A DNA stretch of 64,000 nt from an uncultured OCS116 cluster bacterium (GTDB lineage Bacteria > Pseudomonadota > Alphaproteobacteria > Rhizobiales > TMED25). Location of the stretch: positions 1 to 64,000 of the forward strand of contig CACMIP010000004.1 of the NCBI GenBank assembly GCA_902613795.1, read 5' to 3'. Numbering within the stretch: position 1 is the stretch's first letter; each line of letters begins with the position of its first letter. A program made the position numbers and the translations under genes. This document shows, one piece after another, positions 55,597 to 64,000 of the stretch. The notes below the pieces were generated by a model. That model made no database searches, was not told where the DNA came from, and saw only the letters and a list, made by a program, of their open reading frames with translations.

Positions 55597-56808
55597 ATGG
55601 ATAAGTTAAACTCTTATAAACTAGGACCTGATCAAAATGGAAGGTTCGGAATATTTGGTGGAAGATTTGTTGCTGAGACATTAATGCCTCTTATATTAGA
55701 CCTGGAGAAAGCATATCAGCAAGCAAAGAAAGATGACAGCTTCCAATCTGAGCTGGCTTATTTAAATAAATATTACACAGGAAGACCAAGCCCGCTCTAC
55801 TTTGCAGAGAGACTGACAGATTACCTCAAAACTGCAAAAATTTATTTTAAAAGGGACGAGCTTAATCATACAGGCAGCCATAAAATCAATAATTGTTTAG
55901 GTCAAATATTATTGGCAAAGAGGATGGGAAAAACGAGAATAATAGCAGAGACGGGGGCTGGACAACACGGAGTTGCAGTTGCTACTGTCTCTGCGAGATT
56001 TGGAATTCCATGCGTGATTTATATGGGTGCAAAAGATATTGAGAGACAAAAGCCTAATGTCTTTAGAATGAAGCTGCTTGGAGCCGAGGTTGTTCCTGTA
56101 AGATCTGGCAATTCTACATTAAAAGACGCGATGAATGAAGCACTGAGAGATTGGGTGGCAAACGTAAATGATACATTTTATATAATTGGAACTGTGGCAG
56201 GGCCTCACCCTTATCCCGAAATGGTTCGCGATTTTCAGTCAATAATTGGCAAAGAAACAAAAGAGCAAATTCTTGATCAAGAGGGACGTCTTCCGGATCA
56301 ACTGATTGCATGCATTGGTGGAGGATCAAATGCAATGGGTCTATTTTATCCTTTTTTAGATGACAAAAGTGTTAAGATCACAGGAATTGAGGCTGGGGGG
56401 ATGGGGCTTCAAGGAGAAAAGCATTGTGCCAGCCTAACAGCGGGCAGACCTGGCGTTCTACATGGAAATAGAACATATTTACTGCAGGATGATGATGGGC
56501 AAATAATTGAAGGTCATTCAATTTCTGCGGGTCTTGATTACCCAGGAATAGGACCAGAGCATGCTTGGCTGAAAGAGTCAGGAAGAGTTGAATATTTTGC
56601 AATTACAGATAGTGAAGCTGTCGAAGCCTTTAAAATATGCACAAAAACAGAGGGTATAATACCAGCATTAGAACCATCTCATGCAATAGCTCATTTAATA
56701 AATATAGCACCGAATTTATCAAAGAATGATCTTGTGGTTATGAATTTGTGCGGAAGAGGCGATAAGGATATTTTTACCATTGCAGAACACCTGAATATGG
56801 AGATATGA
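55597..56808 (+). CDS. trpB: Tryptophan synthase beta chain
   Basis: Condenses indole with serine using PLP. The PLP lysine is in [15 protein letters not shown] near residue 95, the phosphate-binding loop is [15 protein letters not shown] near 240, and [15 protein letters not shown] is near 117. Length 403. Paired with trpA 3 bases later. trpCDE are not in the window, as is usual for the split trp genes of alphaproteobacteria. Confidence 0.97.
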   Translation: MDKLNSYKLGPDQNGRFGIFGGRFVAETLMPLILDLEKAYQQAKKDDSFQSELAYLNKYYTGRPSPLYFAERLTDYLKTAKIYFKRDELNHTGSHKINNCLGQILLAKRMGKTRIIAETGAGQHGVAVATVSARFGIPCVIYMGAKDIERQKPNVFRMKLLGAEVVPVRSGNSTLKDAMNEALRDWVANVNDTFYIIGTVAGPHPYPEMVRDFQSIIGKETKEQILDQEGRLPDQLIACIGGGSNAMGLFYPFLDDKSVKITGIEAGGMGLQGEKHCASLTAGRPGVLHGNRTYLLQDDDGQIIEGHSISAGLDYPGIGPEHAWLKESGRVEYFAITDSEAVEAFKICTKTEGIIPALEPSHAIAHLINIAPNLSKNDLVVMNLCGRGDKDIFTIAEHLNMEI

Positions 56809-56811
56809 CAC

Positions 56812-57609
56812 TTGACAGTACGCATCGATAATTGTTTTGAAACACTTAAATTAACCAACAAAAAAGCCTTAATAACTTTCTTGACTGCGGGTGATCCAAA
56901 TTATGATTTATCTCTGGAACTCATAAAGTCATTACCAGAAGCTGGTGCAGATATAATTGAAATTGGGATGCCGTTCAGCGATCCGATGGCTGATGGTCCT
57001 GCGATACAGGCATCTTCACTCAGGGCAATAAATTCGGGTCATAAAATGGAAAAGACCTTTGAAATGATTGAAAGTTTTCGGAAAGATAATTCTCGTACTC
57101 CAATAATTCTAATGGGATATTTCAATCCCATATACAATTACGGGGTCGACTCCTTTATTAAGAAGATTATTGATATAGAAGTTGATGGCGTTATAGTCGT
57201 TGATTTACCTCCAGAAGAGGATAATGAGCTTTGTAATGCGCTAGAATGTGCTGATCTTTCATTTATAAGATTAGTTACTCCCACAACCAACACAGATAGA
57301 CTCAATAAAATTCTTCAAAAAACCTCAGGATTTTTATATTATGTATCAATAGCTGGGATAACGGGCTCAAAGAGACCAGAAATAAATGAAGTTGAGACCG
57401 CTGTCCAAGAAATTAAAACAAAAACAAATATCCCGGTAGGTGTAGGTTTTGGAATAAGAACCAAAGAGGATATTAAGAGGGTTGGAGATTTTGCCGACGG
57501 GGTAATTGTAGGTTCAGTATTAGTTGATATAATAAAAAATAATGAGCACGAGTCATCTGTAAAAGATAAAATAATGAAAAAAGTTAGAGAATTTGCCAGT
57601 GCAGTATGA
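56812..57609 (+). CDS. trpA: Tryptophan synthase alpha chain
   Basis: Cleaves indole-3-glycerol phosphate and passes indole to TrpB. The catalytic Glu is in DIIEIGMPFSDPMADGPAIQ near residue 48 and the Asp in GVIVVDLPPEED near 128; GFGIRTKEDIKRV near 210 binds phosphate. The start is a TTG at 56812, with GGAG upstream. Length 265. Confidence 0.96.
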   Translation: MTVRIDNCFETLKLTNKKALITFLTAGDPNYDLSLELIKSLPEAGADIIEIGMPFSDPMADGPAIQASSLRAINSGHKMEKTFEMIESFRKDNSRTPIILMGYFNPIYNYGVDSFIKKIIDIEVDGVIVVDLPPEEDNELCNALECADLSFIRLVTPTTNTDRLNKILQKTSGFLYYVSIAGITGSKRPEINEVETAVQEIKTKTNIPVGVGFGIRTKEDIKRVGDFADGVIVGSVLVDIIKNNEHESSVKDKIMKKVREFASAV

Positions 57610-57629
57610 TTTTAAATCAGGAATGATAG

Positions 57630-58475
57630 ATGAGTTGGATTAATAATATAGTTACACCTAAAATAAAGGAGATTTTAACTAAAAAAGATGTACCTGACAA
57701 TCTTTGGATAAAATGCCCAGAAAGTGGGCAGATGGTATTTCACAAGGATCTGGAGGCAAATCAATGGGTTATCCCTGGTTCAAATTATCACATGAAAATC
57801 CCAGCAAAAAAAAGATTGGAGTTACTCTATGATGACGAATACACAGTGATTGATGTGGAGGGGAGTGTATCAGACCCTCTGAAGTTTAAAGATGAGAAAA
57901 AGTACATTGATAGGCTTAAAGATGCTAGAAAGAAAACTGGTACCGACGATGCTGTTGTGATCTCTCAAGGTAATCTCGGCAGTATTCCAGTGACGTGCAT
58001 AGTTCAAGACTTTGCATTTATGGGTGGGTCACTTGGTGTTGCTGCAGGGGAAGCAATAATTAAGGCAATGGATGAGGCGCTTCGTTCATCCTCGCCCGTC
58101 ATACTATTTTCTGCAGCGGGTGGCGCAAGAATGCAAGAGGGCATTCTGTCACTTATGCAGATGCCGAGAACCACTATAGCTGTTCAAAAACTAAATGAAG
58201 CAAGGATACCATATATTGTTGTTCTCACTAATCCAACAACTGGAGGTGTAACAGCATCATACGCAATGTTAGGGGATATTCATATAGCTGAACCTGGTGC
58301 ATTAATAGGCTTCGCAGGGCCAAGAGTTATAGAACAAACAATCAAAGAGAAATTACCCGAGGGTTTTCAGAGATCTGAATATCTCTTAGAGCACGGCATG
58401 ATTGATATGGTAGTTCACAGGCATGATCTGAGGAGCAAGCTCATTACTATTTGTAAACACCTTCTCAATAAATAA
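57630..58475 (+). CDS. accD: Acetyl-CoA carboxylase carboxyltransferase subunit beta
   Basis: Transfers the carboxyl group to acetyl-CoA in fatty acid synthesis. The carboxyltransferase core includes [17 protein letters not shown] near residue 130 and [19 protein letters not shown] near 155. The N-terminal zinc ribbon of E. coli AccD is degenerate: [14 protein letters not shown] has one Cys, and the second CxxC is replaced by VIPGSNYH. I recall the same change in other alphaproteobacteria. Length 281. It lies between trpA and folC, the standard order. Confidence 0.96.
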   Translation: MSWINNIVTPKIKEILTKKDVPDNLWIKCPESGQMVFHKDLEANQWVIPGSNYHMKIPAKKRLELLYDDEYTVIDVEGSVSDPLKFKDEKKYIDRLKDARKKTGTDDAVVISQGNLGSIPVTCIVQDFAFMGGSLGVAAGEAIIKAMDEALRSSSPVILFSAAGGARMQEGILSLMQMPRTTIAVQKLNEARIPYIVVLTNPTTGGVTASYAMLGDIHIAEPGALIGFAGPRVIEQTIKEKLPEGFQRSEYLLEHGMIDMVVHRHDLRSKLITICKHLLNK

Positions 58476-58492
58476 TACATCAAGTACACATT

Positions 58493-59794
58493 ATGTTATT
58501 TGAAATAAAATCTCTTCAAGATCGAATTGCCCATTTATATCCAAAAGTAATGGATTTATCATTGGGAAGAATTGAAAATCTTCTCAAAAAATTAGGGAGC
58601 CCACAAGAAAGTATAGAGAGGATTATTCATGTAGCGGGAACAAATGGAAAAGGCTCAACACTTACATATATTTCAAGTATTCTCACAGCGTCTGGCTTCT
58701 CGGTCGACTCATACACATCACCACATTTAGTTCATTTTAATGAGAGAATCAAGATTGGGCAAAAAGGGTGTCAGGAGGATATAAATGATGCGGCTTTGGA
58801 GGAGATACTTTTGGAGTGCGAGCAAGTAAATGATGGTGATCCAATAACAATTTTTGAATTGATCACAGCAGCAGCATTCTTAAAATTTTCAAAAACAAAA
58901 TCTGATTTTCTTATACTTGAAACAGGCTTAGGTGGTAGGCTGGATGCCACGAATGTTATTAAAAATCCACTCGTATCCGTGATTACACCAATCGGAATTG
59001 ATCATCAGCAATTTCTTGGGGACTCTATTCAAGAGATTGCGTTAGAGAAAGCTGGCATCATAAAAGATAAATGTAAAACTGTATTATCGTATCAGGATAA
59101 AAATATAATTCCCATATTTCAAGATATAATTAATTCTAAAAATAACATCTCAAAAATTTGGAACAAAGACTACTTTGTTATCGATAATGGGGAAGATTTT
59201 ACATATTCCGATCAAAAATATCAGATGTCACTCCCACTGCCAAATTTATACGGCAGGCACCAGATTATGAACGCTGGAACAGCAATCGCAACAATTGCAG
59301 CGATTGATGATATTTCCATTAAGAGGGAGTCCTTTGTTGAGGGAATAGAAAATGCTGAATGGCCAGCAAGATTAGATCATCTGGAAACTGGTCCTTTGCA
59401 TGGGCATGTGCATAATGATACTGAAATATGGATAGATGGAGGACATAATAGTCATGCTGCAATCGCAATAGCTGATGCAATGAGAGCATTAGATAAAAAA
59501 AGGTTAATCTTAATTATTGGTATGTTAAACACAAAGGATTGTCGTGAATTTCTTAAGCCTTTTCAAAATATCACAGACACTGTGATAGCAATTGAGATTC
59601 CAGATAATACTAATTCACATAAACCTGAAAAAATAGTACATGACGCTGAATCACTCGGTATTTCTGCAATAGCAGAAATAGACTTTCACAGTGCACTTGC
59701 ATATGCACGTAAATATTTTGATGACTCTAAGAGGATACTCATATGTGGATCTTTGTACCTTGCTGGTTATGCAATGAAAATACACAGGGGATAA
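58493..59794 (+). CDS. folC: Dihydrofolate/folylpolyglutamate synthase
   Basis: Adds glutamate to dihydropteroate and folates. The P-loop IHVAGTNGKGSTLTYI is near residue 45, the segment YTSPHLVHFNERIKI near 72, ETGLGGRLDATNV near 141 and IDGGHNSHA near 312. Length 433. It converges with trxA, 9 bases away. Confidence 0.95.
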   Translation: MLFEIKSLQDRIAHLYPKVMDLSLGRIENLLKKLGSPQESIERIIHVAGTNGKGSTLTYISSILTASGFSVDSYTSPHLVHFNERIKIGQKGCQEDINDAALEEILLECEQVNDGDPITIFELITAAAFLKFSKTKSDFLILETGLGGRLDATNVIKNPLVSVITPIGIDHQQFLGDSIQEIALEKAGIIKDKCKTVLSYQDKNIIPIFQDIINSKNNISKIWNKDYFVIDNGEDFTYSDQKYQMSLPLPNLYGRHQIMNAGTAIATIAAIDDISIKRESFVEGIENAEWPARLDHLETGPLHGHVHNDTEIWIDGGHNSHAAIAIADAMRALDKKRLILIIGMLNTKDCREFLKPFQNITDTVIAIEIPDNTNSHKPEKIVHDAESLGISAIAEIDFHSALAYARKYFDDSKRILICGSLYLAGYAMKIHRG

Positions 59795-59803
59795 GGATTA
59801 TTA

Positions 59804-60124
59804 TCAAATGTTTTCGTCAATCCACTCAAGCAAGGTAAGTTTTGGGAAAGCTCCAACTTTTGTTGATACTAACTCTGCATTTTTAAATAGTAATAGAGTT
59901 GGTATACCTCTAACTCCATAGTTTGTAGGCGTAATGGGATTTTCATCAATATTAACTTTTACAACTGATAATTTACCCTCATAGTCAGAGGATATTTCCT
60001 CGAGTATCGGACCTATTTGTTTGCAAGGACCACACCATTCGGCCCAGAAATCTACAAGCACTGGAACTGATGAGGAATCAATCTCAGATTGAAAGTTATC
60101 ATCAGTAAGTTGTTTTGTTGCCAT
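59804..60124 (-). CDS. trxA: Thioredoxin 1
   Basis: General disulfide reductase, 106 residues. The active site is [17 protein letters not shown] near residue 26-42, and the cis-Pro is in [10 protein letters not shown] near 73. A clear GGAGG precedes the ATG. Its position after folC on the opposite strand, and after the genes at 60161-64000 on its own strand, matches alphaproteobacterial gene order. Confidence 0.97.
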   Translation of the reverse strand: MATKQLTDDNFQSEIDSSSVPVLVDFWAEWCGPCKQIGPILEEISSDYEGKLSVVKVNIDENPITPTNYGVRGIPTLLLFKNAELVSTKVGAFPKLTLLEWIDENI

Positions 60125-60160
60125 CTAATTACCTCCATTTTAAAAAAGTAACATGTTAAT

Positions 60161-61627
60161 TTAAGAAGTCAATAATCTACTTTCAAATTGCTTGAGTATC
60201 TCTTCAAGATTATCATTGTAATCATCGAGGAACTCAAGCTTGTCATTATCCTCATGATATTTCTCTCTTAGATCATCAACAGCAGAAAATGCCTCCGGTA
60301 TGGTGAGCCATTTCTCAGTATTACTGCTAGTTAGTCTTTTAAATATATCTTGATCTATTGATCTAAGGTCTTGTTCATCCAACAGGGACCGGTCATATTC
60401 ATAAATTATCTTTTTTGCAAAATATCTGTATCCTTCTTGTTCAAATTCTTCTGAGATAATAGGTTTTTGGTTCCAGTCAGCTGCATGGAATTTTTCCATT
60501 AACATCCTATCCTTACTTGAAGCAAATCCCAAAAAATATAAGCTTTCTTCCCAGAAAGGATCCAGTTGTGATATTTGTTGTTCGAAATCGTTGCTCTCAT
60601 TTTGGTGCCAGTCTAAAATTTTCATCTTAAAATCATTGCTATTTTTAATGATACTAGCCCTTTGATGAAGTTCTTCCATGCCAATAGACTCATATTGCGG
60701 GAAGCTCACGGCGTAGTCTTTATCCATAAATATTGGATGTCTGTTAAATCTTAGTGTTCTTAAAAATTTTGTTTTGCTATCACTATTTATATGCTTCAGT
60801 TCGGTTATATTGAGATCTAAAAGTTCTTGGGGATCTCTTTTCAAATCAAAAAAAAGATTTATTTCTGCATTATTTTTATTGGAGTAGGATCCAATGTGCG
60901 CTGTTGCATAAGTATAGACTTTTCCATAGTAAGCCTCATGGTGGCATAGTATATCTCGATCTTGGATATAATTTACAACATCATTTTTCGAAGTAGTTTG
61001 AAGTGATTTTGACCAAAAGTCTGGAGTTTTCTGTTTTAATATTTTGCATAAATCGATTGTTGTTTCAACATCTGCCATAGCATCATGTGCATTTGAATGA
61101 TCAATATTATTCGCCTCAGCTAGATTTTCTAGAGAAAATTGCTTTTTAACATCAAGGGTCTTGATACAAGATGGATTAAAAACAGAGGATGCGCGTATTA
61201 TATTAAGCGCATCGGCTCTTTTATTCCCATTAATTTGGGTAAAATATGGATTATGTAGATTTTGAAATAAAGAATTTCTTAAAAATTCCTCATCAAAATC
61301 TATTGAGTTAAAGCCGATATATATTGCACTGCCCCACTCTCTAAATTTATCTAGCATGTCACAGATAAGTCTGTAGCTGGAAATATTATTTGTATTTCGG
61401 ATTGTTGTCATCGACAAATTGTTAACCAGTAATGCCGATGGATTTGGTATCAGTGTTTTATTTAAGTTACATTTAATTTCAAAACGATCCTTCTCGACCA
61501 AGTTTTCGTCGCAAAGAATTGCTCCTACTTGAAGTATCTGATCCCACTGACCATTTCGGGTTTTTTTATGGTTTTCTCCCCTACCGGATGTTTCAAGGTC
61601 ATAAAATATTAAATTACTCATCTTCAA
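60161..61627 (-). CDS. Exodeoxyribonuclease I-like protein (SbcB/DEDDh family)
   Basis: A 3'-5' single-strand DNA exonuclease. The DEDDh residues are in IFYDLETSG near residue 8, AIYIGFNSIDFDEEFLRN near 108 and SNAHDAMADVETT near 180. The C-terminal two thirds match the SH3-like and helical extensions of E. coli ExoI in length and general pattern. The total of 488 residues agrees with ExoI. In many alphaproteobacteria the genes between murU and trxA are addB and addA; here this gene holds the position. Confidence 0.85.
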   Translation of the reverse strand: MKMSNLIFYDLETSGRGENHKKTRNGQWDQILQVGAILCDENLVEKDRFEIKCNLNKTLIPNPSALLVNNLSMTTIRNTNNISSYRLICDMLDKFREWGSAIYIGFNSIDFDEEFLRNSLFQNLHNPYFTQINGNKRADALNIIRASSVFNPSCIKTLDVKKQFSLENLAEANNIDHSNAHDAMADVETTIDLCKILKQKTPDFWSKSLQTTSKNDVVNYIQDRDILCHHEAYYGKVYTYATAHIGSYSNKNNAEINLFFDLKRDPQELLDLNITELKHINSDSKTKFLRTLRFNRHPIFMDKDYAVSFPQYESIGMEELHQRASIIKNSNDFKMKILDWHQNESNDFEQQISQLDPFWEESLYFLGFASSKDRMLMEKFHAADWNQKPIISEEFEQEGYRYFAKKIIYEYDRSLLDEQDLRSIDQDIFKRLTSSNTEKWLTIPEAFSAVDDLREKYHEDNDKLEFLDDYNDNLEEILKQFESRLLTS

Positions 61628-61629
61628 TT

Positions 61630-62361
61630 TTACTCAGAAAACCGGTTAGCAAGCTCAATTGCTTCCACATTACCCGCATGGAACCAGATGTTCTCAAATA
61701 CTATACCGTAACATGTTCTTTTTTTTATGAGTTTACTCCAAATTTCAACAAGAGAAAATCTTTCAGCATTCACTAATTCTAGAGTTTTTGTATTAAGCAC
61801 TGAAATACCCATAAATACCATTTTGCCTGGTCGATCGCTTTCAATAACAGTGCCATCGTCAGAGATAATATAATCACCACTACCAGAATACCCAACAGCA
61901 TTTTTTGGTGATGAAAATGCTAATAATGCATCCATTTTGTCAGGATTAAATTTTTTTTGTAAGTCTTGAAGCAAATTTGAATAATTATTTAACAATATAG
62001 CGTCGCAATTGATAATCATAATAGCTTTAGTAGTATCTGGGTCTATTGCATTCTTTATCCCTCCACCTGTATCAAGTAACGCAGTCTCATGGGAAATATG
62101 GATATTCGATATTTTTTTCCTTTCAATATATTCAATGACTCTTTCATGCTGATAATGTGTGTTGATATATATTTTATTTATACCAATTGTTGTTAATGCA
62201 TGAAAAATATAATCAATCATTGGTTTTTGGTTGATTTCAACCAAGGGTTTTGGCATATTTTTTGTGAGAGGCATAAGCCTTCTGCCTAAGCCTGCTGCAA
62301 GAATAAAAGCTTCCTCCACTGTTTTTTTATAACTAATATGTTTATTTATTTTGATATCCAT
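61630..62361 (-). CDS. Nucleotidyltransferase, MurU-like (MurNAc-1-phosphate uridylyltransferase)
   Basis: Sugar-nucleotide transferase for cell-wall recycling with AmgK. The N-terminal signature [26 protein letters not shown] is clear, followed by Asp in [13 protein letters not shown]-type [10 protein letters not shown] near residue 115. I chose the ATG at 62361 ([11 protein letters not shown]), which overlaps the transporter stop by 20 bases; the ORF-track start reads deep into that gene. About 243 residues. With amgK it lets cells rebuild UDP-MurNAc and bypass MurA. Confidence 0.88.
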   Translation of the reverse strand: MDIKINKHISYKKTVEEAFILAAGLGRRLMPLTKNMPKPLVEINQKPMIDYIFHALTTIGINKIYINTHYQHERVIEYIERKKISNIHISHETALLDTGGGIKNAIDPDTTKAIMIINCDAILLNNYSNLLQDLQKKFNPDKMDALLAFSSPKNAVGYSGSGDYIISDDGTVIESDRPGKMVFMGISVLNTKTLELVNAERFSLVEIWSKLIKKRTCYGIVFENIWFHAGNVEAIELANRFSE

Positions 62362-63586
62362 CCCCACTGAATTCAATTTTGGATAAGCTTTTTCCTGATA
62401 ATGTTGACTCAAATGTCTGCAGTCTTTTAAAAATTGAAATAAGTTCAATGATGGTTGGCCATGCGTTTACAATATATTGGAAAGAATTAGATACTTGACC
62501 AAATGCTGTGAGTATTTGCTGCAATATCCCAAAGGTTATTTTACCAGCAACAATTGTCGGGATAAGTATTAAATATGCAAAAATATTGTCAGCTTGTAAA
62601 TAGAAGCTTCTTGCAACGTTAAAATATAAATAGTGAAAATACAGGCGAAAATAATTTCTTCTTACGTTACTGAAAAGCTCATTTATTGATTGAGGTGTGG
62701 CGCGATCTTCATAGTCTTCCCCATACACCAACTCTTTTCGAAGGGAAGCCTCAACCCTCTGGTTTCGGAATTCCAAACCGGGTAGTTTTATCCCCACGAC
62801 TGCTAAAAATATTGTTCCAAATAAAGACCAGAATATCGCAGCATTTAATAATGGCGCCGGTATTTCACCCAGTATTGGTAATACTGTAACATATTCAGAC
62901 AAAGCAAGGAGGACTGGTAAGAATGCAATTAATGTCATTACAGCATCAATTATTGAGACTCCAAGACCTTCCATAATGGCTGCGAACCTCATTGTATCCT
63001 CTTGGACACGTTGGGCCGCGCCCTCTATACTTCTGAGCTTTGACCACTGATCGGTGTAATAAAAATTCATGGCAGTGCGCCACCTAAAGATATAGTGACT
63101 AACAAAAAACCTAGTTAAAACAAATACTGCAAGGGAAACGAAAGCAATTTGTGCAAATATAAATAAAAGAACATACAGATCCTCTGAATAAACGGTAATT
63201 TCGTTTCCCAAAGCATTTTGGATAGCATCGAAGAAAGGTCTTCTCCAATTATTGATTGCAACTGCTACTTGAACCCCGAAGTACGTCGAAAAGATTATCA
63301 ATGATGATCCCAAAATGGACCAATTTTGCCATTTATGAGGCGAATATCTAAACCAAAAACCAGCAAATATAATTGTAGCGATGAGATAATATAAATAGAA
63401 CCATATAAATTTATGAGATATAAAGTACCCAAGACCAATTATTGGTTCAGCATCTTCATTGATATTAAAGCCAACGATTTTTGCAATATCAGTTCCTATC
63501 CAAAACCAGATTATTGTTGATAAAATAATCCAAATTATGGCAGACGGAAAAAAAATTTTTGGCATCGGGAAAAAAGATCTAAACAT
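62342..63586 (-). CDS. SbmA/BacA-like peptide transporter
   Basis: 414 residues, about seven to eight membrane segments. The start [19 protein letters not shown], the segment [19 protein letters not shown] near residue 85 and [17 protein letters not shown] near 112 are typical of SbmA/BacA, proton-driven importers of peptide antibiotics and other peptides. [27 protein letters not shown] near residue 195 is the other conserved part. It overlaps amgK by 8 bases and murU by 20, so it is embedded in the cell-wall recycling operon. Confidence 0.9.
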   Translation of the reverse strand: MFRSFFPMPKIFFPSAIIWIILSTIIWFWIGTDIAKIVGFNINEDAEPIIGLGYFISHKFIWFYLYYLIATIIFAGFWFRYSPHKWQNWSILGSSLIIFSTYFGVQVAVAINNWRRPFFDAIQNALGNEITVYSEDLYVLLFIFAQIAFVSLAVFVLTRFFVSHYIFRWRTAMNFYYTDQWSKLRSIEGAAQRVQEDTMRFAAIMEGLGVSIIDAVMTLIAFLPVLLALSEYVTVLPILGEIPAPLLNAAIFWSLFGTIFLAVVGIKLPGLEFRNQRVEASLRKELVYGEDYEDRATPQSINELFSNVRRNYFRLYFHYLYFNVARSFYLQADNIFAYLILIPTIVAGKITFGILQQILTAFGQVSNSFQYIVNAWPTIIELISIFKRLQTFESTLSGKSLSKIEFSGDGYQNK

Positions 63587-64000
63587 TGAACGTTTCCTTG
63601 AAATTCTTATTCAGCCAACATGCTAGCGCTTGTATGCTACCCGATCGCATGATACGTTTGATATAACAAATTACTCGTGGCATATGAACTAAATAATTTT
63701 GATTAGTCTCAAGTATAGCAAGTCTTGCAAAGATTCCCAATATCTTAATTGATCTCTGAACTCCCAAGATATGATATTGTTGCATAAATGATGAACTATC
63801 AAATTGGAAATTGTTGAAGGGAAAATTTTTTTTGTATAACCCAATTAAATATTTTTCTTGGTACTCATCTATTGTAATCCTTGCATCATTTGTTAGGGAG
63901 ACAAGATCGTAAAGAGGGTGTCCAAATAGTGCGTCCTGAAAGTCAATTACTGCACATTTTCTAAAGCCATTTTCATTTTCCAAAAATAGAAGGTTTGGTG
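63579..64000 (-). CDS. AmgK-like MurNAc/GlcNAc anomeric kinase (C-terminal part, cut by window edge)
   Basis: The open frame continues through the window edge at 64000, so the ORF-track start at 63983 is not the real one. The visible part reads [20 protein letters not shown], then [14 protein letters not shown], the catalytic-loop and DFQDA metal-binding motif of aminoglycoside-phosphotransferase-fold kinases, followed by the helical C-terminal lobe. AmgK phosphorylates the anomeric position of MurNAc, making the substrate of MurU two genes later. Confidence 0.85.
   Translation of the reverse strand, partial: PNLLFLENENGFRKCAVIDFQDALFGHPLYDLVSLTNDARITIDEYQEKYLIGLYKKNFPFNNFQFDSSSFMQQYHILGVQRSIKILGIFARLAILETNQNYLVHMPRVICYIKRIMRSGSIQALACWLNKNFKETFNV

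Overview
This window looks like a stretch of chromosome from a small-genome, AT-rich marine alphaproteobacterium. The evidence is gene order: tsaB-rimI-fur-plsC-miaB-phoH-ybeY-lnt-metK-trmB-rimP-nusA, hemW-rdgB-rph diverging from hrcA-grpE, aroA-cmk-rpsA-sppA-ihfB, trpF-trpB-trpA-accD-folC-trxA, and amgK/murU. The TIGR02300-type protein, the AccD without a zinc ribbon and the proteorhodopsin fit this too. Base composition is low GC by eye (not counted), intergenic gaps are mostly under 100 bases, and many genes overlap by 4-23 bases. Lineages such as AEGEAN-169/HIMB59-like or SAR11-like alphaproteobacteria are plausible, but I cannot assign one without a phylogeny.

Layout. (1) 1-21116, all on the minus strand: housekeeping operons for ribosome maturation, tRNA modification, SAM synthesis, lipoprotein acylation, phospholipid acylation, metal regulation, Fe-S assembly, TrpRS, the lipid II flippase MurJ, GlnD, OlsB, GshB, RsmI, HemW, RdgB and RNase PH. 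(2) 21204-26644, plus strand: hrcA, grpE, recF, gyrB. (3) 26661-36000: an accessory catabolic region with a ligand-poor M24 protein, an SMP-30 lactonase-like protein, a plus-strand CoA-thioester operon (VOC epimerase-like, crotonase, CaiB-type and two-subunit family I CoA-transferases), a class III aminotransferase, an NTF2-like protein and a two-cupin protein. (4) 35989-40535: a plus-strand run of small membrane protein, pirin, GST-like protein, ceramidase-like membrane protein, CutA, a voltage-gated cation channel, blue-tuned proteorhodopsin, a DCC-family protein and a 41-residue DUF2256 protein missing from the ORF track. (5) 40539-49003: acyl-CoA ligase, tRNA-Ala(GGC), nuclease-like protein, Nth, pseudoazurin, FAD oxidoreductase, GST and aldehyde dehydrogenase, MORN-like protein, AlkA-type glycosylase, TIGR02300 protein. 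(6) 49084-59794, plus strand: the aroA-to-folC superoperon. (7) 59804-64000, minus strand: trxA, exonuclease I-like protein, MurU-like protein, SbmA/BacA-like transporter and the 3' part of amgK.

Most concrete observations: a single-base frameshift in trmB whose conserved C-terminus is intact in the next frame; two small genes the ORF track misses (DUF2256, and a 41-codon ORF exactly filling the olsB-glnD gap); a proteorhodopsin with glutamine at the spectral-tuning site next to a sodium-channel-like protein with a variant filter; a possible structured RNA at 34941-35038; an M24 protein with most metal ligands replaced; and an SbmA-like gene between amgK and murU, with an exonuclease I-like gene where addAB is often found. 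I found no CRISPR array, insertion sequence, phage or integrase. I did not find a system I could defend as wholly new; the proteorhodopsin/channel block and the CoA-thioester operon are the best places to look.
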